64,000 nucleotides of DNA from Cannabis sativa (taxonomy: Eukaryota > Streptophyta > Magnoliopsida > Rosales > Cannabaceae). Shown piece after piece: positions 32,876 to 45,200 of the stretch; positions within the stretch are counted from its first letter, which is position 1; every line of letters starts with the position of its first letter. Both the position numbers and the translations under genes were made by a program. The notes below the pieces were generated by a model. It ran no database searches and was not told the origin of the DNA. It was given only the letters and a program-made list of their open reading frames with translations. The stretch spans positions 3,789,280 to 3,853,279 of the forward strand of contig NC_083605.1 in NCBI RefSeq assembly GCF_029168945.1. The letters are read 5' to 3'.

Positions 32876-35224
32876 TCAGTATGCCGGACAACCATCCATA
32901 ACAATCCCTTTGGCAGTTGGACAATCAGCCAAAGGACAGCCCTCTGGGTTGTTTCCCCACCAAGAGAGACTAATGTTTCGAGATCCAAGACAAAGGAATA
33001 TCAATATTGTCATGAAAGCTGTTCCAGCATCCAGACCACCAGAAAGGACGTAGTTCGACCTCTGCCACAATCGCGGATAGTACCTGTACACCACATATCC
33101 AGAGAGAAACCCGACAAAGATCCAACTAGTGAAGTTGACTGCAGAAGCTGGAGGCATCATTGATGTTGAACCGAGTAAGACTGGCATGTGAATGAGCCTA
33201 ATCCAGCCGTGTTGTGGAAAAGCCTTGTGTGCAATCCAAACTATGAGTGGGGCAATGGCTCCAACAAGGAAAAACCAGTTCACCATGCCGTACTCTCCAA
33301 GGTCTCCAAAGATTCTGCGTGGTCCAACAAGCCCCCAGATGACTGATGCATCGTAGAAAACTCGGTCCATTGGACAAGTCCAAGGGCTGTCACTTGGCAG
33401 CATGGAGGTGTCACAAAGGTTGGGGATGTACCCCATCAGCCACCATGCTGTTGCTGTGTATACTATCACCGATACGATAGTTCCCACAACCTGCAATACA
33501 AAAGCTTATTAGTTTTCAGATACAACTTTGTTTTTCACTTCGAGAGAATAAACTTCAAAGACACAAAATCTTGACCTGTGCCATGAACATTGATCTTGGT
33601 GGAATCTTCATGTAATGTCCAAGCTTGAAATCAGCTAGAAAGGTTAGCGCTTGAGCCATACTGATGTACCCATAGACCTTGAAGCACATGTTTGCAACAG
33701 GGTATTCAGGATACAAGTACCCAATTACGTACTCAGTAATGACATTCAAACCAGGTTGCTGTCAAAGATGCATAAAAAGGAAAATCAGTAATTAAATAAG
33801 TGTATAGACATGAGCATACAATAACAAAGTTTGATATTTTATACCTGGTTTGTAGTTGCTTGGATGATACCGATGGGAAGAGTGAATATAATGGCAAGAG
33901 CACAAGCAAGCAACACTCCCCACCATGGAAGCTGGAGTGACTCCTTGTAGTACTCGCAGGCGAAGATGATAAGAGCAATGTTTACCACAAGAATGACATA
34001 AAACCACCATGTGGGCACTGCTTTATAACTCTTCATAAGCCTAGAGTGTATATCAGCTTTGTTCTTGCCACGAAAAGCCCTGGTGCTTTGATTCCACAAG
34101 TCCCTGCAAGAAAAGTTTCAAATCAATTAAAACTACTTCCATCATGATTCTCTAGCAGGAAAAGGAAGTTGATTGAGTACTCTACATACCTTCCATTGAA
34201 AAGCAAAACATGTACAAGTGTAGCAGAAAGAGTAGCAAATCCAAGACCATAAGTCATTGCAAAGAAAGTACTCAAATTTATAGGTCCAGTCTTTGCATAT
34301 GTAGATCTATCTAGTTGGAAATTTTTATCAATGATGCTCAAGATGTCGTATTTCGTACCATTCGACATGAAAAGGGAGCTGGAATATATTGGAAAGTTCT
34401 TGGCATTGTAGATATTGAGAAAATAAGTGATTGGAGTCATCACATACATTACTAACACAAATCCAACTGCAATATTTGCAGTGGCAAACCAAGGACTAGC
34501 TAAAGGACTTCCAAGGTAAGAAGAAATGGTAGACCAATCAATCCCAAAAGAACCAACACCAAGACCTTTTAGTCCAGAACCCAATTGTTGGACCAAGACA
34601 GACTTAGGAGCAAGCCAACAGACCCAAGAGAATGATGTCAACATTAAGAAAAAGTAGCCTGGAATGATGTAATAGGCAAAACTGCAGACCAAGGCCAGAA
34701 TGAAGTACTGGGTTCTAGTGGTTTCACCTTTAACTCTTTTGTCCTTCTCATGAAGAGCTCTGCATAATTAAAACATCATATTAGGGGCTTGAAAAGAAAG
34801 ACTATTACATTCTAATTTCTAATTCAAAAGTATGTACCTGAATAAGGAGACTTGAACCAAATTAGAAGGCCACCACATTTCACCTGGTTCAACCAGATAT
34901 CTTCTAAAAATCCCAGCCCAACCAAACCCCAATACCTGTAGTTATATTAAATATTGTAAGGATTAATTTTTTAACCCTCTAAGCAGGACAACATTATTGG
35001 ACAAAACAAAGCTCACAACTCCATAAATAATAATAATAATTACTGAAAACATTAGTAATTTAACAGATTCTTGATTCTTTTAAGGTCCCACTAAGATTCA
35101 AAACTCATTCTAAACATGGAAAAAGAAATGCCATTTAATAATTTTATAAAGGTCAACAGTAGTAACATAAAGACAAGATTCAAAAGATAGAAAGAAAGAA
35201 CACTCAACAAGAAAGAAAGAATTC

Positions 35225-35297
<73 letters not shown>

Positions 35298-35762
35298 AGT
35301 GGTGAGCATGACAATGAAGGCAGGCAAAATAGTGAGACTCCTCTTATACAAAAGTTTAACAGCAGTCAATATATGAGCAGCATAAACAGTCCCAGCTCCA
35401 GAATTTGCAAAAATGGTGATCAAAACATGTTCTTTAATATTAAAAGGACCTGGATTCATAGTAAACTCAAAAGGGGTGCCTTGAAATATAGCCCTAGTGG
35501 GAAGAGACTTAGCCATTAGATGACCAAGTGGCACAACAGCAATCTGAGCAGAAATCGATGTAATCATCAATGGTTGAGTCCTGTACCAAAAAAACTGGTT
35601 GATAAACGATAACACCACACATGCAGTCAAACCCAAAACCCACATACGAAAAGTCAGAACTGGCATTGTTGGGTCATCCGTTTTAGGCACCGTTAAATCC
35701 ACTTGTTTAACCACACACTCATCATCATCATCCTTGTCTACGGACCTAGACTCGTCCACCAT
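32876..35762 (-). CDS. Oligopeptide transporter, OPT family
   Basis: Six coding exons on the minus strand: 35762-35295, 34935-34838, 34759-34190, 34103-33845, 33758-33576 and 33490-32876. They stay in frame with GT-AG introns and give 730 residues, the usual length. The NPG motif ([12 protein letters not shown], about residue 103) and the KIPPR motif (about 516) are the signatures of the PT clade rather than yellow-stripe-like proteins. The chain is dominated by hydrophobic membrane segments, as in OPT1-5-like proton-coupled carriers of short peptides, glutathione or metal chelates in the plasma membrane; the substrate cannot be read here. The start is the first ATG ([15 protein letters not shown], acidic cytosolic tail). 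The 66-bp AG microsatellite begins two bases inside intron 1. Convergent with the U-box gene 350 bases away. Confidence 0.94.
35227..35292. repeat. (AG)33 microsatellite at the OPT intron 1 splice donor
   Basis: Perfect dinucleotide repeat. On the coding (minus) strand intron 1 starts GTCTCTCTCT, so the repeat occupies the donor from position +3 onward. Confidence 0.95.
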
Positions 35763-36189
35763 TGTTGCAGAGCTTCAAGGAAAAGGAGAAAAGAACCAGA
35801 ACCCAGAGAAAAAATATGGGATCTGGGAAACAGTCTGAATGAATCTCACCACAATATTGGTTTGTATGCGTGTATATATATATATATATACACAGAATAC
35901 TATACAGTCGGGGTTTAAAAAGGTAGTAAGGAATTCTAATTTAAGCAAATAATAATAATTAATTGAGTAAAAACCGTGATTATATGCCAGCCAAGTTCTT
36001 GATAAATATTTAATTTTTTAAAAAGAAAAATCAGAATATAATATTAAAAAATTATATAAATGTAATTTTCTTTTTCAAAATAAAAGAGTAACTAATATTT
36101 GTTAGCAGTTGGGTTTATTAAATATAATGTATATAAGAAAATAAAAAATAAAATATCGAAGTATGTATAAGGGTATAATATTAGAAAAT
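35763..36189 (-). promoter_or_regulatory. OPT promoter and upstream repeat
   Basis: A (TA)n run at 35874-35890 lies about 115 bases upstream of the ATG and could provide a TATA element. 35990-36120 is the first copy of a repeat (ATCAGAATATAATATTAAAA to GTTAGCAGTTGGG) seen again at 36560-36660 and 36700-36810. Confidence 0.45.
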
Positions 36190-36555
36190 ACGTAAATATT
36201 ATTTTGGATCCCGTGTTTTGCAAAAGTTATAAATTGGACCCTTGTTAAATGACAAAATGGACCCTGTATTTTCTAAAATAGTAAAAATAGAACTCTGAGC
36301 TTAATTTTTGACAACTTTTTTTTAATACAACTAACTTGAAGACAATACTTAATACGAACAGATACAAAAAATATAAACAGTTTTGTCATAGCACTTTTAG
36401 ATCGGATTATAATTAAATTTTATTTTGAGAAAAAATCAATTCAGGGTCCTATTTGTACTATTTTAGAAAATACAATGTCCATTTTATCATTTAACAAAAT
36501 ACAAGGTCCAATTGATAACTTTTGTAAAACAGAAGGTCCAAAATAGTATTTACCC
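36190..36555. mobile_element. Mutator-like MITE family D, copy 1
   Basis: Right end is GGTCCAAAATAGTATTTACCC; left end ACGTAAATATTATTTTGGAT is its eroded inverse. Flanks TTAGAAAAT (36181-36189) and TTAAAAAAT (36556-36564) form a 9-bp target duplication with one mismatch. A second copy lies at 58032-58403 in the opposite orientation. Confidence 0.85.
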
Positions 36556-37234
36556 TTAAAAAATCATATAAATATTTATTTTTTTTTTCAAAATAAAAAA
36601 GTAACTAAGGATAGTGAACAGTTGGGATATTTGATAATTCAAATGGTTTTTTTTAAGTGATAATTCAAATGGTTTTACTATAAGATTTATATATATATTT
36701 ACAAAAAAAAAAATCAGGATATAATATTAAAAACTCAGATAATTTTTTTTTTCAAAACAACATACAATAGTAACTAATTTTAGCTAGCAGTTGGGATTAT
36801 TGATAATTCCACTAAAAAAAGAAAAAAGAAAAAAGGTAGATGGTTATATCTAATGTATATCCTTTAAAAATTACATTATTGTTATATAGTTAATGGTTAA
36901 AACGTAAATGATTTTGAGCATTTATTTTTTAATTTGAGAAATACTTTTATTATTTTTGTTAAACCATCACATTCACATGGTTGCTATTATATTTTTGGTA
37001 TCAGTGGTTAATAAATTTTTTTTGAATTTTCATTAAAAAAATATGAAATGGTTAGATGAGAAATATTTATTTTTATTCTATCTATATAAAATAAAATCTA
37101 TATAAAATGTGGCGAAATGGTTAGATGAAAAAATTATTAAGTAACTTTTTTTTAAAGTTTTTTATTCAAATATTCTATTGTTTAATAGAATATTATTTTT
37201 TAATTTTATAATCAATTTTTCTACTGGATTTTTA
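36556..37234. repeat. AT-rich DNA with two more copies of the OPT-upstream repeat
   Basis: 36560-36660 and 36700-36810 share TTTTTTTCAAAATAAAAAAG/AGTAACTAA and GCAGTTGGGATT wording with 35990-36120. The rest of the stretch is AT-rich without recognisable features. Confidence 0.55.
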
Positions 37235-37553
37235 GAGTATGTTTGGTATTGTTTTCTGTTTTTTGTTTTAAAAAATTGTTTTTAGAAATGAGAACAAAAA
37301 CTAGTTTTTGAAGTTTTTAAAACACAAGTCACGTTTGGTTAGTGATTTTTAAAAACAATATGGACCAAAAGTGAATTGGTTTTTAAAACAGAAAATAACA
37401 TTTTGTTGTTTTCAAAATTCTTGTTTTTTGTAACTTTGTTTTCTGAAAACTGTTTTTAAAAAACAAGGTCAAACAAGCCAAATTGTTTTTAAAAATAATT
37501 TTCTGTTTTTAAAAATAAAAAACAGTTTTTTAGTTATGATGCCAAACATACAC
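37235..37553. mobile_element. Harbinger-like MITE, 319 bp
   Basis: Ends GAGTATGTTTGGTATTG and (minus strand) GTGTATGTTTGGCATC. TTA lies on both sides (37232-37234, 37554-37556), the usual Tourist/PIF duplication. The inside is made of TGTTTTTAAAAA-type inverted runs. Confidence 0.8.
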
Positions 37554-37829
37554 TTAGTTTCTGTATATCATATTTTTGGTCTTGTTAATGTTTCTTTTGG
37601 ATCTTTTGTTTTCGAACTCATATTTTGTGGGTTTCTTTTTATATTAGAGGACGATGAAAGGGTGGAGTGGTGAAGTTGAATAAAAAGCTTTTGGTAAGGA
37701 ATTAATGGTAATTCAGCTATTAAGATGTTGTGTAAACTTTTCTTCTCATTGCCAATTCTAATTTATGTGCATATAAATTTGATAGTCAGTTTTGTGGAAA
37801 TAAATAACAAATTCGTTAATTTATTTCAG

Positions 37830-37912
37830 GTCGTAACGCTCATATCAGGGAAGATCCTATTATAGTGAAAAATATTCCATACTACAAAGCCACGAAGACA
37901 CTTAAGAAGTAA
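37830..37912 (+). other. Exon-like segment of unknown origin
   Basis: A T-rich tract ending TTTATTTCAG is followed by an open frame of 27 codons up to TAA (R-N-A-H-I-R-E-D-P-I-I-V-K-N-I-P-Y-Y at its start). The composition is protein-like and unlike the flanks. I do not recognise the protein and see no partner exon, so this may be an orphan last exon or chance. Confidence 0.25.
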
Positions 37913-39153
37913 TGAATTTCATACCTCTATAAAAGCTGAAAAATTATGAGGTAAGCAGTCTGTATTCGTTAGTTTTTATAAATTTTACAAAACACATATA
38001 TCCCTTTGAATTTTTCAGAAATAAATAATAAATGTTAAAGTCATATATTGTGATTTATTATAAATTATTTTCACATTAAGGATAGTTATATTATAATTAT
38101 GTAAATATTGCGATTAACATACTTTTATTATTAATATCAATCTACTTTTAAATAAAATAGAAAATACATAACATAAAATTTAGTAACTTTTTACTAATTT
38201 GTGTAAATGGAATGATAACTAGTGGTTATCCTTAAGATCTTGTTATATTAAAAAACTAATTAAATACCATTAAGAAAAACTAATTAAATATTCATATTTT
38301 TTTTTTCTTGCAAATTAATGAAGAAAAAAGAAATGATTGAATAGGTCAAACTTCAAACTTCTTATTAGAAGCCAACCTTTTCGGCTAGTGATATAAACTT
38401 GTCTATATTTATCATACTATAGTATAGTATAGTATAATAGGAAGAGTAGGATTTAGAGAAGTGACACCACTTATTTATTTATTTTCAAATTATTAGTATT
38501 AGTATTCACTTTTAATATCATATTAAATTAATGATTATAGATCTCTTTATTAAAAATAAATAAATAAATCTCAAGTTGCTATGCTATCCTATCTCTTTAT
38601 TCATCTACTTGGCATTTTCTTTTCTTTTGTTCACACTTTTTTTTGGTTGGGGTTCTTCTTTTCACACTTAGTTGATATTTTTTTAATATACATTCCTTGT
38701 CTCTTGGGAATTTAAATTATTTTGTTTTTTATTCACTCAATTATTATGGATAGATACTTTTGGATTTCTTTTTAAAGTTGTAAAGAATATAGGACTCCAC
38801 GTAAGTTTCTTATTTTCTATTTTAAAAAAATTCATTTGTACAAAAAAAAAATAAATGATTGGGAGAGGCATACAATTAACATATTTAGGTCTAAATCTAA
38901 TACCTAAAAGGCTTATAAAGAAGAGCCTTTCACATATCTCATCAACTAATAAATTAAACTTTCTTGGTTGACCCATAACTAAAGTTAAAAGGGGACATTT
39001 TTTTTTTTTGGGGAGGGGACAAAAATTAAGTTAAATATTAAAAATAAAGATGTTTATTAGGATTTAAATCTTTAATCTCTATAACATGTGTTAAATAGTC
39101 TAAATAATATGCTAAAATTATTATTTTGTTTATATTTATCACAATTACAAATA
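37913..39153. other. AT-rich intergenic DNA
   Basis: Contains a small pentanucleotide repeat (TATAG)n at about 38415-38435. No other feature seen. Confidence 0.4.
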
Positions 39154-39594
39154 CAGTAGAACCTCTATTTAAGAATACTCTATTCAAGAATAACCTCTAA
39201 TTTGTTATAAAAAAATAAAGTCCTAATTTGGGCCAGTTATAAATAAGAATAACCTCTATATTGTAATTAGTTATACATTTTTTAAGTCCCGTATTAATAA
39301 AATAGACCTCTATATAGGAATAATTACATCTTAAAAAAATATATACATATATTTTTTAAATTTATTTATGTAAAATTAATAATTTTATTTCAAATTATAG
39401 TACATGTATAAATATTATATGTACTCGAAAATAATTTTAATATAATATAGTATTAAGAATTGTTTATTGGTAATTTCGTTACATTGATATTTTTTGATAT
39501 TTTGATTTTTTTTGTAACTCTATTTAGTTATAACCTCTCAATTAGAATATTATTTTCTTAGTCCCAAGTGTATTCTTGGATAGAGGTCCTACTG
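39154..39594. mobile_element. MITE with CAGTAGAACCTCTA ends (Tc1/mariner-like)
   Basis: Ends CAGTAGAACCTCTATTTAAG and (minus strand) CAGTAGGACCTCTATCCAAG, flanked by TA on each side, in line with a TA target duplication. 441 bp, non-coding. This terminus is common in dicot genomes. Confidence 0.82.
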
Positions 39595-40381
39595 TATATG
39601 CTTTAATTAATTAAAATATATATATTTATTTTTTTTCTAATTTTTCCAGAAGAGCGACTGCCCCCTCTCGTCTTTATGTGGGTCCGTCCAATTTTCACTC
39701 ATCCCAATCTCATGTCATACAAAGCTACAATCTCATAGTACAAACTATATCCTAAATACCACAGCTCCAATGAGACTACATAACCTCTCTTTGATGTTAT
39801 AAATGTTTCCAATGAGATTTTATTTTACACCTTAAATTTTTCGTTTAACTACCGTGCACTACATATATATCGTGACACTGTAATAACGACATGCATCCTT
39901 TTTATATATATTTATATTATTATTTGTATTTATAAGAATATCTAATTTATTGTGTGTAAATTAAAATATATTCTATCTATTTTGGTATTTGAAAGATTTT
40001 TTTAGTGTAATTTTTCTTTATGATCATGTACATTATAATTATTTAAGACATCTTATAAAATTTTGATAAATTCAAAAAAAATTAACATGCCAAAAACAAT
40101 AAACAATGTTCAAATTATCTATTGTATGTATAACTCTTTTATTTGGAAGCGTATATTGTAGAAACACCTTTTAATTTATTGTGTGTAAATTAAAATGTGA
40201 ATACTATAAATTATTATTATTATTAATTATGATTTAAGTGAAAAATTATTAAAAAGAATATTTTATTTTATTAAAAATTAATGTAATAATAAAAAATATT
40301 TTTTAGTATAATTATTTTAATATTGTAATTGAAATAATTTTTTATACTTTAGAAATGTCTTTATTAAGAGCATTATTGTTG
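39595..40381. other. AT-rich intergenic DNA
   Basis: Word TTTAATTTATTGTGTGTAAATTAAAAT occurs twice (about 39945 and 40170, not all written out), a small duplication. No gene seen. Confidence 0.4.
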
Positions 40382-40786
40382 GGTACACTACCAGTGGTGC
40401 TTAGCATATTCTAAATAGCACATTTTAGATGTGTCGCCTTGCGATTAGCTAGCGATATTCCTTAAAAGTTATTATATTAAACTATATGGAACTTAATACT
40501 TAACTTAACTAATAATAGCTATATTAACACGTAAGAAAATACTAGACACCATTAATGTATTTTAGTTTTATTAACTTAACAAGAAGTAAAGAGAAAAGCA
40601 AAGTTAATAAATGGAGCATTGCTATTAGGCACCAGTGGTGCCTAGCACCTTCTCGACATGTCGCGTTGCGATATACTAGCGATACTTCCTAAAAGCTATT
40701 ATATTAAACAATATGGGACCCAATATGTAGTTGGACCAATATCAATACTGACACATAAGAGGGTACTAGGCACCAATGGTGCTCTT
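40382..40786. mobile_element. Two tandem copies of a short MITE family E
   Basis: 40382-40555 and 40624-40786 share CCAGTGGTGC near the left end, GCGATA.CTAGCGATA.TTCC, TATTATATTAAAC, and an inverted right end (ACTAG.CACCA). The second copy is better preserved with GGCACCAGTGGTGCCTAGCA, itself palindromic. A third eroded relative is at about 54463-54550. Confidence 0.7.
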
Positions 40787-41005
40787 TAGCATTAAATGTA
40801 TTTTGGGAAGCTAAAATCACACTGCTACGATCTCGAACCACCGCCCCAGTGTTACAATAACCACCAACCAACCAAATTTACTCCGACCAGGGGCAACCTT
40901 GAAAAACAATACATACGAAAAAACTTCAAAATGGAGGATTTTAGTGACAAACTCATTTTTAAATAGTGTGTGTTAATTAGTTGGAAATTATCCACTTATA
41001 ATTAA

Positions 41006-41336
41006 GAGATAATTACATAACATATTATTTTTTATAAAAAAAATTACATTTTTACGTCTAAAGAATTTTTTTTAATATTTTTACGATTTTTTATACAAAC
41101 AACCAAAAAACTATATAAAAGTAACATAAAAATAACATTTAAATAACATCAAAACAACAATAAAAAAACAACATACAGATAATAAAAAATCAACAACAAG
41201 AGTACAATATAAAAAACTATATTTTTTGTAAATAAAATCAAAAAATTGTAAAAATATTTAAAATTCTATGAAATTTTATTTTTATAATTTTTTTTATTAT
41301 TTTTATGTATTTGTAAAATAATTCCTATAATTAATT
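41006..41336. repeat. Family B repeat, inverse orientation
   Basis: Complement of the 17203-17504 repeat: AACAACAAGAGTACAATATA, ATAACATTTAAATAACATC and a right end ATGTATTTGTAAAATAATTC. It extends over the whole repeat, so this is the most complete match. Confidence 0.65.
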
Positions 41337-41929
41337 GGGGTTCCATATACTATATTTCTCACTCTCTTTAAATGCCTAATGACATTTTCTTTTATCCACC
41401 TATAATTAGGTGGGGTCCCATATACTATATCTCTCACTCTCTTTAAATGTCTAATGACATTTTTTAAAACATATTCAAGAAAAATAGTTAGATGGTGTTT
41501 TCTTGCAGTGTTCTTTGATTTGATTTGAATTTTTAATTTTTTTAAAGCAAATTAGTAATGTCAGTTTTTTAAAATTTAAAACTCTAGACGATTTAAATGC
41601 TTAACTCAAACTAATCCGCTTAATAGGGGATTGTTTTGGTTCAAAATTGCGGTTTATAATTTGTAAATATTTTAATACAATGTTAAAATAATTATTAATA
41701 TTATACTTAAGATTATTCTTAAATATTAATATTCAATAAAAAAATCACATTAATTAAATAGTATATATTAAGAATTAGGCAATTTAATTTGATTTGAATC
41801 ACAGACGAGAATTTTAAAATCGTGACCGAATCAAATAATTATAAATAGTCTGAAATGAGCAAACCATTGACACCGATATAGAAGGAGTGATAAACTCAAA
41901 GAGATTAATGTGGTTGGAACTTTGGTTGG
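41337..41929. other. Intergenic DNA with a local tandem duplication
   Basis: A unit of about 66 bases (CCATATACTATA, CTCACTCTCTTTAAATG, TAATGACATTTT) occurs twice at about 41343 and 41410. Nothing else recognised. Confidence 0.45.
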
Positions 41930-42175
41930 TCAAAAAGATCTCTTTGAATTTCTCCATAAATAGTTTCCAATATCATAACGTCCCGTGATCCAGTGGATGA
42001 TGGCTTTCGAGATCGAGGCAATGAAATTCTTTTTCCTGCGAATCACAGTTGAGGCGTGGAAGAATTTGGAGTTCTTATCCTCCTCCCAGAGCCAAGTCTC
42101 ACGAGACTTTTGACGCCAAATAGAGTCTTGTTGAGACGACAACTCTTCCATTTCAAGAAGGATGTCAGCTTTCAA
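41930..42175 (-). pseudogene. LINE fragment (RT linker)
   Basis: On the minus strand it reads EELSSQQDSIWRQKSRETWL then WEEDKNSKFFHASTVIRRKK, the typical linker between endonuclease and RT in plant LINEs. It is 81 codons long, with nothing else of the element beside it. Confidence 0.8.
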
Positions 42176-42239
42176 TTGCGCTTTTGTAATGACTGGATGA
42201 TTAGAATATGAATTAGTAGGGAAATTAATATTAATTGTT

Positions 42240-44033
42240 GATATTTTATGATTTTACTTAATTATATTTGTTGTGGGCCCTATTTTTAATAAATATGCAT
42301 TCAAGTTATAATTTTTCAATTTCGAAGATTTTATTAAACTCTAAATGTATTATATATATATATATGCTATATGTAAAATTTATAATTTGTATGATTTTTG
42401 CTCGGTAACAATGAAAAATACGACGGATGGTCGTTAGAGTCACATGGGTTAGCTTAGAACATTTGATCTAGTGTGACAGTTATATGTAGTCTTTGGAATA
42501 TCGAGAGTATGTGGGGTTATGATTTTAGACTATTTTACCCCTAGACCTATAATTTACTTAAGTTGGAAGTAAATGGCAAAAGTAGAATTTTGTATTAAGA
42601 AGCTTTATTTGGTTTAATGATTTATATGGTGGAATAGTTTAGATTACTTTAAATTCTTAGTAAATAATAAAGAGTATTAAAAATCTTTAATGTTATTAGG
42701 ATAAGTTTTAGAATTTAAATTAAAACAAAAATTATCGAAACTATTTTTTTTTCTCTCTCTCTACATAGTCGGCTAAGAAGAACCAGACCAAACTAAGAGC
42801 TTGCTTCTTCCTTTTTATGTGATTTTGGTGAATTCTTGTTGAATTCAAGTGGTGTAAACCCAAAGTACAACCTTAGTGCTTTTCCTTTAAGCTTTTTGAG
42901 AATTTTAGGGTTGAGTTTGACCATGCAATCGGGATTTTCGGTTCAGTCTGAACCTTAAGCTTTTAGGAGTCTTTTTCTGGGTTATATTTGAGTTGAAATT
43001 AATTTAGATGAGCTAGTTTTGCTGGTTTGAGAAGTGGTTGAGCAAGTTTGACTTTGAGAACTCTAACTTGGCTTAACAATGGTACTTTTTATTTTTGGAT
43101 ATATTTGCTGCTGTTATTGCTTAGATATTGTTGTTAGGTGTCATTATAGGTATTTTGGAAAGTTTGGTTGAGTTTGGGAAAAAACTGAGCGAGGTTCAAA
43201 GTTTTTAGGGTTTTCTACAGAGAACTGGTTAACCGTTTATCCACGCAGGACCTTAAGAACCGGTTTAGGCAGTTTCTAGAGCCTTAGTTTTTTGTATTTT
43301 CTCGATATTAAGAGTATTGCCATGCTATCTACCGCTAAGAAAACTTCTAATTTTGAGTTTAGATTCCCGAGAAAGTTTTACCAAGTTGCTTACCCGTTTA
43401 TGTAATTGTGACATATGGCCTCTGTTCAACGCGTGATTTTCCATTCAGATCGACCGACACACTTAAATCAAGAAACGAGGTAAGACTAGCATAGAATATG
43501 TATATAAATATATGGCTATGTATGTAAATTACATGTTGTGTATGTGATTCATATACTACCAACACTAGTATGGTAGCGGTATTGAGTGTATTGGTACAGT
43601 ATGTGTTGTTCAAAGGGTATGATCTAGTGTTACCAATACTGGTACGATTAAGTACGTAGTGCATGTGGTACAACGCTAAGTAGTACTTAGGGTACGATTT
43701 AGCCCTACCAACACTAGTATGGGACGAGTACTTAGTGCATGTGGTAGAAAGATCGATCGTACTTCTATTAAGAACGTTCTTAATCATCTATTAGCCTTAT
43801 GGATAGGTGTATAAGCGTCTAAATACAAGTCGGTGTGCGACATGTTTATAACATGTATTTTGAACATGAATATAAATTTAAAAAATAGGATCCCGACTTT
43901 TTGTATGGACATATATAGTTATAAAAATTTAAAGTTTAAATTTAGCACGTTTTTTGAGAAATTCTCTGATTAGCAAATGTGTGCACAATAATTAAAAATT
44001 TACTGTAACATATCTAAACAGTATAGCGTTACA
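42240..44033 (+). repeat. Solo LTR related to the 45.5-kb gypsy LTR
   Basis: It shares order and wording with the LTRs at 45548 and 52327: a CTCTCTCT tract near 42755, ACGAGGTAAGA near 43474, TACCAACACTAGTATGG modules, AAGAACGTTCTTAATCAT at 43771 and the end GCGTTACA at 44026-44033. Divergence is high and no internal retrotransposon region follows, so it is a solo or isolated LTR of a sister family. The left limit is approximate. Confidence 0.65.
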
Positions 44034-44719
44034 ACATTATCCGAAGAGAGAAGCCATTGTTGAATCTCGAGGAGAAATTTGTCAAGCAATGCCAGTTTTT
44101 TCTTATAGAAGCCAATAGGTTTTGTTCCGAATCCCAAGTTTTTTCTTGGTATTATTCAATTATATATGTTCATGTTCTTGGGGTGCCCTACCTTCCTAGC
44201 TAAATCAATTAGTTGTGATTGAAGTGGAAAAAGACAGGTTGTGCTTGTCGATTCAAAGTGGAAAATTACTTGAATGAATGGAGGTCATTGTCATTATTGT
44301 CAATGACATTGTCTTTGTCCAAAGTCTTAGAGAACGTTGTGACAAATTGGTATTAAAATGGGGACCAAACTACACTCTACTTTTACACCCATATTCTTAA
44401 AACCAAATTAAGTATACTGAAAATTACGTTCATATTTATGAGCTAAAGTCTACATGTAGTACTTATGCAGATTTATATGACAGCGGATATGTAACATTCA
44501 TTTTTATAATAATAATAAAAGAATTATAAAAACAGAATTAGCGCAGCCCACATTGGGTCCCTCAAAAAATTCGGGTCGTGTTGTGTTGTCTCGTTTTGGA
44601 AAGATAGGCCCAACACGATCCATATGCAAAGTTTATTTTGTGGCGTGCCTCGTGTAGGGCCGAATCCAAGTTCGTGTTAGCCCATTTTGCTTATTTGGAT
44701 CTAAATTGCACGCGCCTAC
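44034..44719. other. Intergenic DNA
   Basis: 44560-44700 contains GGCCCAACACGATCC-type wording seen in eroded hAT elements, but no paired ends were found. Confidence 0.35.
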
Positions 44720-45200
44720 TAGGGATGCACACGAGACGAGTAATTAGCGGGGAGTGCTCTCTCCGTCCCCGTTAAGGATTTTAATCCCCATCCCCGCTTA
44801 TTCCCATCGGGGACGGGGCGGGGAATCCCCTAATGGGGCGGGAACGGGGCGGGGAATCCCCTATTATAAAAATAAAATTTATTTTAAAAAATTAAATGTA
44901 TAACATTATTAAATTACATAAAAGATAAAATATTACATATTATTTATTATTCAATATAGTAATTATTATACAAAAACACAACTTCAAAAATTGTAAAAAT
45001 GATATTAATAAACTAAAAAAAATACAAGCGCATTTATAAAATATAAAATATTAATAAAAAATAATTAATAAATTAAAGGGTCTTCGTCCCCGCCCCATTT
45101 AACATTCGGGGACAAAATTTGATCCCATCCCTGCCCCGTTCCCTATTTAGGGGCGGGTCCCCGCGGGGCACCATCCCCATGGGAAAAATGTGCATCCCTA
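44720..45200. mobile_element. Non-autonomous hAT element with GC-rich arms
   Basis: Ends TAGGGATGCACA and (minus strand) TAGGGATGCACA, flanked by GCGCCTAC (44712-44719) and GCGCTTAC (45201-45208), an 8-bp duplication with one change. Both arms hold repeated GGGGACGGGGCGGGG/CCCCGCCCC wording, which makes long imperfect hairpin arms around an AT-rich centre. 481 bp. Confidence 0.88.

Noticed and set aside
35223..35294. Ser-Leu repeat tail extending the first OPT exon
   Set aside because: The run comes from reading through the splice donor into the CT repeat; the GT at 35294-35293 joins in frame to the next exon, which continues the OPT protein.
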